This document shows, piece by piece, positions 11,115 to 21,956 of a DNA stretch of 64,000 nucleotides (position 1 is the stretch's first letter; every line of letters starts with the position of its first letter). Both the position numbers and the translations under genes were made by a program. The stretch comes from Eutypa lata. Lineage: Eukaryota > Ascomycota > Sordariomycetes > Xylariales > Diatrypaceae. The stretch covers positions 5,518,001 through 5,582,000 of the forward strand of contig JAKULF010000004.1 in the NCBI GenBank assembly GCA_022661535.1, written 5' to 3'. A model generated the notes under the pieces. The model had not been told where the DNA came from. It worked only from the letters and a program-made list of their open reading frames with translations, and searched no databases.

Positions 11115-11918
11115 TGTTGCTATACTAGGGCTGATCAGGGAAATTTCGTAAGATTTTGCAATTGATGAGACAGCCTAGCATTTTCAAGTAGTAGTAAAGC
11201 TATATATTTTTTATTATTAGTAGTCCTACTTAGAAAGGCGAGGGGGAAACTGCTTACTCTCTGCTTACGAACAGGGATCTACCTAAGATCGGTTTACCAA
11301 CAGACCCCGATATTCCATTATGCTTCCTTGAGCATAGCACTACAATACCTGTGGATTATGCAAAACCGCAGCCAGCCCATCACTCGCATTGCCAAGAATT
11401 CTGCTGGAGCCGCACCTAGAGGGTACTCATATAATGAATATGTTATCAACTTACCCGGGGGTACGATTAGTGCATCTGTACAACATGACAACATATCGTA
11501 GACCCTGGATGTTACGATGAGGGATCATAGGTTAGGCCTATGCGATGTTACCATTTAGTGAAAATAGAAATGCCTGAGTTAATCACTTGGTTACATCTCA
11601 CTTAATGGTCTTGAACGAATTAATACATATCTTAGGAGGCGCGGTCTACAGTTGGACTGATGAAGGAAATACAAGAATATGATCTTATATTTACAAGTGC
11701 AAGCCCGGCCGTCCATTCGAATCACTAACTGACTGAGATGTTAATGAGATAGGCATTGGCAACTTCCTTTACATTTAGTCATAGCCTGTCTTGATCTCCT
11801 TATGTCAGACTTTGCTATTTCATTGGGCTAGGACACTCCCTAGAGGACCTCCGAGACGTGCTAAGGTTAGTATTTACCAACCTCCAACAACGGCAATACA
11901 GCTAGTGGTCCAATAGAT
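11115..11918. other. Intergenic, AT-leaning
   Basis: Holds the promoter of the HET gene and the 3' flank of the oxygenase gene, both on the minus strand. No further gene is seen. Confidence 0.5.
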
Positions 11919-14113
11919 CTAGCCGCTCTCGCTGCTACTATCTAGAGCCCGAGGCCCATGCAACTCCTTGTTGGTCCAGTGGATTTCATCATCGTCGTCA
12001 TCGTCACTTCGTTTATTCACACATGTAGTTGACATTAGGCGATCGGGTCTGTCGAAAGGCTCTCCCTCGTCGATAATGGCTTGCTGGGGCACTCGTCCCA
12101 TCTTTCTCAGAGCATGCCTTTTGGTAGATTCGTGGTTTGTGACCACTATGCCATATCTAGGAGGGCGGTAATCGGTTACTAGGTGATCAAGCTTGTCTCC
12201 ACGAATGACAGCACAGGCACCAGGCTTATAGGGGACTTTGATACCCAACTGGGGGACACAAAGGTTACCACCTGTACAAAATTAGCTTGTGTTCTAGTTC
12301 TTGCTCTGTAAATATCGCGAAAGGTATACTATCTACCCACCAGTGTAATCTCCGAGAGTAACTAGCCCAGCAAGACCTCCCTTCACATCTGTACGATCCC
12401 GGTGACGTTGTGTATAGGCATTGACCAGGAGTACAAAAAGACTGGCGAAGTCCTCATCATCGGTTACCACTCTTTCCCCCTCTGGCAGATGGTTGAAGAT
12501 CTCGACGCACTCCGCATAGTATTCGGGATCTAGATTCTGTACCAGAAGCCGCGTAATCGAAGTCGCCTTGCCGAGAACAGCCTTAGCGAACTGAGGGAAG
12601 AGAAGCTGGGAGTATTCTTGGTTTACACTGCGGGCGAATCTTGCGTCGCGGGTTCGAATGACTATCTTACCATTGGGATCGAATAGGTGGGACCAACAAC
12701 CCAGATGAGCCACCGCCATTTTGGCTTGCGGCAGTCGGTCAACGGGGGCTTTGTGTAAATCAAGCTCCGGATGAAGATGTCTGACCCATCGATCGACTAC
12801 ATGGCGTTGAGTCTCGGGCAATGGCAAGGGTGTGAAGTAGGACCATAGATCCAAGGCCCGAACCAGGTTATCTACGACGTCGGTTCCGAACATAAGGTCT
12901 GCGGCATGCTCGACGTTGGCAAATACCACTTGATTTTTTTTGTCCGTAACGACAAACACGTCCTTATCCACTAAATCCCACTGTGAAAATGTATATTAGC
13001 AACTTATCATCGCTCTTCTCGATAACTTGTCTAAATTTCGAGGCACTTGAGGTCTGTCGCAGGAGGAAATATCCACGAAAAGGTTCTGGTGTCGGGTACG
13101 GAAATGATAGGAAGTCAGGCAGAAATATACTTACCACATGTTCTGCCGCTTTGGCATCTTTGGCGTACTGGCGGAAATAGTCGATGTCTTCTTTATCGTT
13201 CCAACTCCTATCCCAATTAGTTTTGATGATCATCAAGATGTCTTCTAACTGAGGGTTGCTTTGCAACGACTCGTAGTGGAGACGTTGTCTTTGCTCGGGT
13301 GTCATGTGCAGCCAGAACCTCTCCTGGGCTCTGGCTCGAAGCTTCTCAAATGCTTTGCTACCTGGGTTCTCAAGATCCACGTCATCCTCTGCTTCGTCGT
13401 ACGAGTCCCGTTCATTGAGCTGACCAGTGCCATCCCGCAGAATGCATGTCATCGCATATTGCTGTAGTGATGTGCTCATATGAGGTTCGTTGAAGACATC
13501 ATTAGCTCCAGAAACTGACATTCGCGCTCTGAGAGTGTGGTTGTAAGGACTCGGGGCCCGCATATCAATGTCTTTCGCGTTCATCAAGCGTACCGACAAG
13601 GAGCCCATCTTGAAATCAACTACACTCTCTTCCGCAGTATCTTTGACGATGTCATATTCGTTTCCATTAGAAATTTCAGCCGCTAACATAATAACTCCTG
13701 TTGTAGGAACCCATGAAAGCAAATGTTCGATTGCGTTGAGCTGGTCAGATTGGATAATCTCGCACTGAATCAACGTCTCGAAGATCGGAGGCAGGATATC
13801 GAGCTACAATTCCTATCGTAAGCAGCATTCGTATATATATATATAGACCGCGACAACATACCATGCGTTCATCTTCTGGATGCGCAACATTTCCTGCCCA
13901 AGATGGATACACTCCGAAGGGGTCACCGGGAATCGCAATGCACCGGTTTCCAATTGTTACAAGACCAGATCTCTTTCTCTCTGCATCCGTCAAGTCCTGA
14001 ATTGTCTTTATACGCTTGAGACGAGTGTTGTGGTAATTCTTCTTTCCAAGAAGACTCTCCAAAGTCTCTGCCTCCGGTGTATTGAGCGGTGCATCGGCTT
14101 TAAGATATGGCAT
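11919..14113 (-). CDS. Candidate TET/JBP-type 2-oxoglutarate/Fe(II) dioxygenase
   Basis: Four exons close in phase: 14113-13862, 13803-13135, 12980-12341 and 12271-11919, giving 637 residues. Donors are GTATGT, GTAAGT and a weaker GTGGGT. The C-terminal third has the pattern of a double-stranded beta-helix dioxygenase: an H-R-D iron motif (His500, Asp502) after an Asn-Ala-Tyr strand, then GDYTGGNLCVPQLGIKVPYK, then RGDKLDHLV with the distal His550, and Arg559 placed to bind 2-oxoglutarate. The strand GDYTGG followed by a Leu-Gly-Ile-Lys-Val-Pro-Tyr turn is characteristic of the JBP1/TET oxygenase family known to be expanded in fungi; family members oxidise thymine or 5-methylcytosine in DNA. 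The first 300 residues are unassigned. I infer a nucleic-acid or protein hydroxylase; the substrate cannot be read from the sequence. A short acidic Asp run lies near the end. Confidence 0.65.
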
Positions 14114-15304
14114 CTTAATTCTTCGTTACTGGGATAAGGTTTGGTTGAAGGAAGAAAATGAATTCAAAAAAGCCTTTGGTAGTAAGTAGTCAAAGATGTT
14201 AAGAGGGCGTCTGCAAAGGGGACATAGTGTTGTTATTGTCCACGCAGCCATTGGAAAGGAATAATGTCCTAATTGTGAGAAAGCCCTAGACTAAGTAGCC
14301 ACCTTAGGTACCAACTGGCAACCTAAGGTTGCAAAGAAAGTAACCACTGAAATTCGTTTGTTGTTTCGGTCAGACATACTGCGTTTGAATGCAATCCCGC
14401 GTTTTCTAAAAAAGTACCAGAGCCAATGTAGTAGATGTTGCAGAAAGCTCTTCCACTAATTAATGCAAGCGTCTCTGTTTGCTGAGACCTTTAGTCGACA
14501 CGCAAAGGGAATTTAGATCCCGAGCACTATACAGCAGTAGTACTTTCTGTTTCTGCAGGCTTCCTACATTCTAACATCAGCCCCGAAATAAAACTGCTAA
14601 ATATTTATACTTTTCAGTGCCACATTGCCCTTGTGCCGCTTGTCAGAGGTCCCGTGTCTCAATTTATGCTATACGATAGTTATATGATGTATTGGACATG
14701 AAGTATTCCCGAACATGGCTGTTATGATTGGTACTCTATAAATCTAGTAGAATGCCTGGTAAAGTAATAACCTAGTATTCATGTCCATGCGGGATTCTTC
14801 TCTTATGTGTGTTCGGTATATTACATCGTTCCGTAAATTCCCATCGTATTAATTAAGTAGCAATATTCTTTTCTTCGAAGGTATAGGCTTGAGTAGGTTA
14901 TATAACTTGATAGAAACAGCTTCAAGATGACTTCATTATGTTGTTGTTATTACGTCGGCAGCAATCAGGCTCGTCAAACAGTTTGGTTCTAAGTGACTTT
15001 GGGTTAATGTAGAATATTAAGGATTTAAACCTTGCGGTTGACATGTTAGCCTGGGCACTATCGGGCGTGAAACAGTACATTGCGGCCTCCCGGAGCTTAT
15101 GTATTTTGTATGCATCCACATCCAGTCATCCATTGGTGCCATAAGTAATCTCTTCTCACCCTATATCCGGTGTAGGTTAATGATTAATTAGCTATTAAGT
15201 CGGATTTTGGCTCTTTGAGAGGAGGGCTCTCATTATCGTCTTAGATAACACCACCCACTTGTGATAATTACACGGCAACACGATGTTACCAAATCCCAAG
15301 CCGT
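14114..15304. other. Intergenic, AT-rich
   Basis: About 1.2 kb without a supportable gene. It contains the promoter of the oxygenase gene and one short inverted repeat near 14302-14330 (CCTTAGGT facing ACCTAAGG). Confidence 0.5.
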
Positions 15305-16382
15305 CTACATAGTCACGATCCTGGCAAGAGCCGCCGAACAGTCCAAGATGGTAAATAGAGTGTCCAAGACCGTGATCCTATCGAAGCCCTTGCCCATGAT
15401 CCACCGATCATTCCACCGGCTCCGTGTGAAGTTCAAGATCGCCTGGGAGAAGTTCCCAACACCCAGGACAATCATAGCTGTCACGTCCAGAGCGATATCC
15501 TCCTTCCCGAGGACCCGAGACGGCCGCCACAGAGCGTAAAGCCGGATCGCAGCCAGGACAGCCAACGCGCTGTTCATACTGCCGAGGTACGATAGGATGT
15601 CGTGGTGCCACAGGTCACCCGCTGCCGAATTTTTGACTGTAGGATCGCCTGATTGATTGCGGAGTGAGATACGTCGCATGATGTTCTTTTGGTCAAACCC
15701 AAAGTGATAGAACGCGCTGGTGGATATATGTTAGTTAGTAGCATTTGTGACAGTGCTTTTTCTTCGCTTGGAAGCCTATTCATACCTCCCAAACCATAGC
15801 TGTTGGATTGCAATATCGTTAGCACCGTCTACTAAGGAGCCCAAAACTCATGTTTGCTAAACTCACGGCATTGCCGGCATAGATAGCCTGAGTTAGACCA
15901 GGCTTTAGAAAGTAGGATAGCATATTGACCAAGGAGTAGAATTCAACTGTTATAGATTATACAACTAGTTGTGGGTGATTTAAGAGGACAATACCAATTA
16001 TTGAAGACTTTATCCCAACAATACTTGGGTTGATTTCTCCGCCAGGGGCGTTTAATGTTTCAAGCCGAGGTAAATCTTGGAATATATACCAACCGGCTGG
16101 TCCAGTCTCGGTCTGTCTCATGTACGTTGGATGGGACTGACGGTTTCCGCGGCCTGTGATTCCACAGCAATGACGCCCTCCCATCCGCGGCGCCCGATGA
16201 TTCGTGGAGAGCGGAGTTGGAAATGCAGAACTCCCATCACGGCTAAGTGCGTATGGTGGGGTTTGCCTTAAGCAGCCAATATGCAATGTACCTTTTCCCC
16301 TAATCATTTTATAAGACAAGATCAACGTCAGACGCACTAAAGCAACAACTAAAGGACACTCAATCCCCATATTATAATTCAT
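15305..16382 (-). CDS. Uncharacterised membrane-associated fungal protein with a 14-nt micro-exon
   Basis: Exons 16382-15995, 15946-15867, 15799-15786 and 15716-15305 join in phase to 297 residues. The third exon is only 14 nt; the intron before it has a textbook GCTAAC branch point 18 nt from a CAACAG acceptor, and the one after it has ACTAAC and ACCAG, which supports the model. The N-terminal half is soluble-looking, with a Cys-Cys pair in RMGGRHCCGITGRG and a GWYIFQDLPR segment. The C-terminal half has about four hydrophobic stretches and ends RITVLDTLFTILDCSAALAR. I do not recognise a family with known function. It lies about 100 bases downstream of the ABC transporter on the same strand, so the two may form a functional pair. 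The start ATG is the weakest part of the model. Confidence 0.65.
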
Positions 16383-16481
16383 GCACGTTGATTAATGCTC
16401 GATGCATACAGAGAATCTGCTCTACGTATCCTGGTAGCATGGATGGAGTATTTTCTGGGATTTGATAGGCCTTTGTATCTC

Positions 16482-19400
16482 TTACTCTTTTGATAGTTCG
16501 CTCCCGTTCTTGCTCTCGTTCCCGAGGACTTCCTTCACACTACCAAGCTTCTGGATTCTCCCATCAGCCATCAAAACAACAGTATCGACGCCGTCTCGCA
16601 TGTTTGACACTGCGGTACTCAATCTATGAGCGACAAGAATAGCAGTGTACCCCTTGCATGTCAGCTCCTCGTGTATAATATTTAGAATCAGCGCCTCGGT
16701 CTCGTGATCAAGCGCAGCCGTTGCTTCATCGAGCAGAACTACGGGCTGTGCACCGGATGCGTTTATGGCGTGAACCTGCAGCAAAGCACGCCCAAGAGCG
16801 ACGAGTTGCGCTTGGCCTCCTGAGAGCGGTGGGAGTGAAGTGAGTTGCCTATCAAGAACTGGGTGATGGCTTGTCGGCGGTGGGTCACCATTTGACGGCA
16901 CGACGTCACGGTGATATTCCGAGCTAAAGTACTGCCTCGTGTGCACCTTATTGAGCACGCTGAGGATTGTGTCGGTAGAGAGCGCCTCGCTAGGATCTAG
17001 ATTGAATCGTAACGTAGCCTCACTCAAAAGCAGCGGTTCTTGGGGCACTGTTACGAAACAGCGCTCTCGGATGACAGATCACGGGATTCTGCTCAGGTTA
17101 ATCCCATCAATCTCGATTGAACCCGACTTCCAGTCCAGCAACTGTAGAAACGTCAGAAGTAGGGAGCTTTTTCCACTACTGCTGAATTAGCTTGTGCCAT
17201 GCCGTTGAAATGGAAAGTCTTGAGTCTCAGAAGGCTTACCTCCCGGTTCGGCCACATAGTACAACTTTCTGACCAGCCGCTATTGTTAACGATATATCAC
17301 GCAGCACTACATTATTTGTTCCATAAGCGGCAGTCAGACCATCAACCTTAACAGTGCCCTCCGAAGGCCAAGTCTCGGGAGGAGTACTAGTCTCCTGAGC
17401 TTCATTCTCACTAGGTACTTCAGCTTCAAGACGTTTTAGTCTCGCGATAGCACCAAGAGAGATCTCGAGATTAGTCCACGACTCAACTAAGCGGAGAAGT
17501 GTAGCGTTAACCACAAGAACCATATTGAGTGCCACACCGATCTGTCCGCCCGTTGTCGTATCTTTCAGCACGACTGCGAGGGCGATGACACCAACAGCTA
17601 TACCGGCAACCAGCAAGTCAAGAACTAGATTCAACCAACGCTGAAGACATAAAAGTAGGTAAAAGGGCCTTTGAGACTCGTCTAGGCCCTTGAGATGCTC
17701 ATCTGTCACTTTAGCTTCTCCACCAAAGGCGCGAATGGTCGGTAGTCCCTCTACTGTTTCTAAGATATTTGTGAGGACTACTGACCTGGATTCCAGCTCT
17801 AGAAGCCTCAACTGTCTCGATGTCCGCAAGTATACCCTTTGGACGACATACACGACAATAAAGCAGATGGGTAAAGTGAGCAGCAAAACTTTCTGTGCGG
17901 CGAAAAGCAGAGCAGCCTGGAATATGAGTTTAAAGGTTTCTTCTACCGTTAGCTCCATGCTTATATATAAGGAGAGAAATACATACGAACGCTCATAGTT
18001 GATATGGCAAGAGGGAGTTTCCTGTCAGCGAGTTGAAGATCTTGGCCGAATCTGAACAAGAATTAGTAAGATCCATTAGCATCAAGAAGGCATTACTAAC
18101 CGATTGATGATAGAGCCACTCTCCGTCTTGGAGAAGAATGATAGAGGGGCACTAGAAGATGATTAAAATCATGTAAAAATTTAAGGTAGTCTATCTCTAT
18201 CGTATTACCAAGTGACAATCCTCAACAACTTCGAATGCAATACTGTCCCAGAATAGGGGGCAATCCGCATGACGGTCGACCTACTTGGGTTAAGACGTTA
18301 TTCCTCAAGTTTGAAATATAATTATGCTCACCAAGAAATCCCATTCGTCGATACCCAAGCACTAAAGTTAAGTATGACATAGCCCCCGATGAAGAGCCAT
18401 TCTTGGTTCTGATCTGACTCCGTCCATAGCTTCAACCAATATTGAGGAATGGTGATGAAGAAAGAGTATAGAACTGTGCAAGCAACCAGGAGGAAGAAGT
18501 TTCCCCAACCTGTTGCATTTAAATAGTAGCCTAATTATGATTAGCAGGTCATTTAGAGCCTAAAGAAGAGTCCTCACTATATAGCCTAGAATCTCCCGTC
18601 TTACGAGTAATATCAAGGGCGACTTCTAGTTGAGTCTGTTGCTGACGTTTTGAGATCTCCATGCTCTTCGCCGTCGCCATTTCTACCGATTTTGCAGCAC
18701 TGTCGACATGAATAATTTTGTTCATCTGTTGACTTCTACCTCTAGACTTTAGTTGATCCCATTTGCCCTGTTCCTGGATCTGTCCATGGCCAAGAACAAT
18801 AACCTCGTCAGCGAGGTGGAAGTGCTGGGCTGAGACACATTATTAGCGTCGAAGTTTGAAAAGGAATTGATTGGAATATACCAGCATTACTAATAAGCAG
18901 TACTGTCGTTCCGAGTTTTCTGAGGAGGCCATTATTGCTCATGAGATTCTCGACAACCCGGTTCTCAGTCGTTCCGTCGAGGGCACTGAACGTGTCATCC
19001 AAAATGAGTATATCACTTCGTGCATATACCGCACGGGCTAGCGCCTGCCACGAGTAAGCGATCCATTACCATACGTAAGAGCGAACTTACCAAACGTTGT
19101 CGTCGACCACCAGAGAGATTCATACCACCCGGCCCGACTAACGTATCATCTCTAGCCGGGAAGTCCTGGATGTCCTTCTCCAAGCAACATGACCGGATAA
19201 CTTCTTGATGCCACTTTTGATCACGAGATGATGTTGGTACAAACCCCCGTATAACTTCCTTGACCGTTCCACTTGGCAGCCATGGTGCTTGTGCACGATA
19301 CCCGATGTGTTTCGAAAAAAGCTTTACTGTTCCACTTTGAGACGGGATTTCACCTAAAATTGCCAACGCCAGGCTGCTCTTTCCCGCTGCTGTTGGACCA

Positions 19401-21463
19401 GACAAGACTACTAAAGAGCCTTTCTGAATAGAAAGGCTAATATTACTCAATGGACCAACCGATACATGTTCAATTGTCATAGCTAACGGCAAATTCGCTT
19501 CTTGAATGTTTTCTCCAAACATACCTTCGGCCGAACTATTCGGAGATGGACAGTGATACTGACGAGGATGGATTACTGGTTCTAGTAGATATCACTGAAT
19601 CCTTTCGAAACTGGAGAACGATGCAATTGCTCTGGGGATGATCGTCATAACCATGTTTGCTGGGTGTGTGATCATGATTAGGAGTGCAGTAGTTGTGAAA
19701 GCTGTTCTTGCATCAAGCTGGCGCCCCTGAATCTCTGCTAAAATGGCGAACAATGTAAGGGTCAATACGGGAGCGAACATCCCCAGTGCATTAGCTGATG
19801 CATTGTAAGCAACCATCAGCCATCGAACCTTGCGTGCCATTTGTAGCTCAATTCTCCGGAGGTTCTCAACTGCTGCGGACATTCGATTCTGTAAACCCAG
19901 CATTTTGACATGCTTCATGGCCCCGATTATGGTAGTAGTCATGGAGATCCGATTTTGGGTGGCACGGTTCCAATTGCCTTGCCTAGGACGAAGGTTTTTT
20001 GCAACATATTGGCTCATTTGAGAACATACTACATATGTGTGTTATTATGAAGCAGATGTTAGAATATGACTGGGTTGTATGCTCACATAAAATGATAAAA
20101 AGGGGTAAAGGCCACAGCCAACCGACTTGTCTGGAGAGCAGGACCGTCCCAACAATGACTTCTATCACTTGTGCCCACGTTTCATGGAACATTTCGGAAA
20201 TTCCATCGATGCTGTCCACATCTGTAGTAATAAGCGTTAGGACTCGGCCTTCCAATGGTGAGTTGGTCCATGACATCATAGTCTTGTGTTGGATTAGCGA
20301 TATCAAGGCAGCTCTGACTCTGACCCTTAGTCTGTTTAAAGCATGCTGATAGGTTCGATTTGTAATCTAGCATGGGGCTTTAGAATACGAACGTCCATAT
20401 GGATGATGGTAAGGCTCACTGCTAAACAGAAATAAACCACCATCGCTGCAACTATCAAATCAGGCCCTGACCATGACCTTGCACTTGATATTTTTGATGC
20501 CGAGACATACCCAATAGCTTCTCGGATGAGAAGCGGTTGTGCATATCTGAACACTATGAGAAATAGGCGGGGGATAATTGCCCACAGTATCGGCTTCTTG
20601 AAACATTCGAATAGTACTTTAGGTAAGCATAAACTACTTTCAGGTTTCTCTATACCATGACATATTAGGTACGAGTGCAAGGGGGAATAGGGGTAGCAGA
20701 TTAACTTACTTCTTCTGTGCCAGGCATGAACTGCCGCTTCACGTATTGCCAAAGAAGACAATGCGCTATCAACGGAGGGCAAATCGGTGTTTCTGAGAAC
20801 ATTATGATACCCATCGATGAGAATGGGGTTGATCCACCAGAAGAAGTACCTGGCTATGACCCCAGAAGTTTCTTCTGTGGAGAGTTTCCGATCACATGAA
20901 GTTCTAACCAAGTCCTTCTTAAAGCTTTCCACTACCAGCATAACTATTTGTAAGATTATTTGCGCAATAAATGGAAACTGTACGTCTCTGGAGTACAGTG
21001 TGTTGCTGAGAACAATTTGAAAACCATCGCGAACGATACAGAACATGAGGTAGACAACGATTAGATCAGAGGGGTAGATACTGCGTCGATATTCTAGCCA
21101 TGACAGCGGTAAAAGAGTTATACTAGACAATAATGCAAGCACACACGATGCAACTAGAAGCTGCTGAAAATCGCATGCTATGGCAATTACTCTAGAAGAG
21201 GTTGCTAAAGTCGAAATGGCGATGAGAACTGACAACAACTGCGTGGCATTCATTAGTGGGGTTTTATATTGGTCGAAATTATCACTTACCGCTCTGAGAT
21301 ATGCTTGGGGACCGACTTTACAAGCCAGGGGTGATTTGCGTAGAGCCCGAAGTCTAGTAAGCGCCAATACTAGAAATAAAGAAGACCCGACCAAGGCCGC
21401 CGTCGCTATGGTTCTCTCAAACATGGTCAGGCTGCCAGGGAAGTCATCAAGACGAATCTGCAT
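16482..21463 (-). pseudogene. ABCC-type multidrug transporter with two in-frame TGA stops
   Basis: Full-length MRP-like exporter: an N-terminal TMD0, two six-helix domains and two ATPase domains. About a dozen exons join in phase, including 21463-20710, 20649-20420, 20366-20087, 20028-19091, 19044-18882, 18829-18578 and one from 18530. NBD1 has Walker A GPTAAGKSS, signature LSGGRRQRL and Walker B ILILDDTFSALD; its Asp in place of the catalytic Glu is normal for this family. NBD2 has Walker A GRTGSGKSS, rebuilt across an intron at about 17240-17181, then LSGGQAQL and VVLLDEATAALD. Two stops break it: a TGA at 19594-19592, in the linker just after FERIQ, and a TGA at 17081-17079 in NBD2, where the family has an Arg (IPR-S-VIR), so CGA to TGA. 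No intron with matching phase removes either. Everything else is conserved, so inactivation looks recent. The exact start and a short first exon are uncertain. Confidence 0.8.
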
Positions 21464-21956
21464 CTTAACTACAATTAGTTATAGGGTTATGGTACTTGAA
21501 ATGCTTAGTTCATGCTTGTAGGAGTAGATGCATGCTTGAACAAGGGAAATGTGACCACGCACTTTTTGATACATACTAAGTACTGTGATTAGACATCGAC
21601 ACTTGCGAGACCCAATCAGATTGGAGGATTGCATCTAGTTATGCCTGACGCCATCGGCAAAGTTGATTACATAAACTCCCGCTCAGGAAAGATCGCCTAT
21701 AATTAACTACGAAGTGTGTCTGTGCTCATCCCGATTTAGCCCAGTCCTGCGTCAATTACCCCTATTACAACGATTCCGAATCATCACCTTTTTGTAGCAC
21801 TACTCATCGGCATATTGTCTCTCAAAAGGTAAGAACTAAGCTCGAAAGGTCTCGAACAAGATGCTTCTTATATCATTTCACAAGTGATACCAGCTAACTT
21901 AAAAGGCATGCCTACAGGCCGTCCAACGAAGCTAAGAGGTTATCCTCAAATATGTG
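21464..21956. other. Intergenic, possibly including a short first exon of the ABC gene
   Basis: An acceptor-like CTAATTGTAG lies just before the chosen ATG, so the transporter may have a short upstream exon here. No other gene is seen. Confidence 0.4.
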
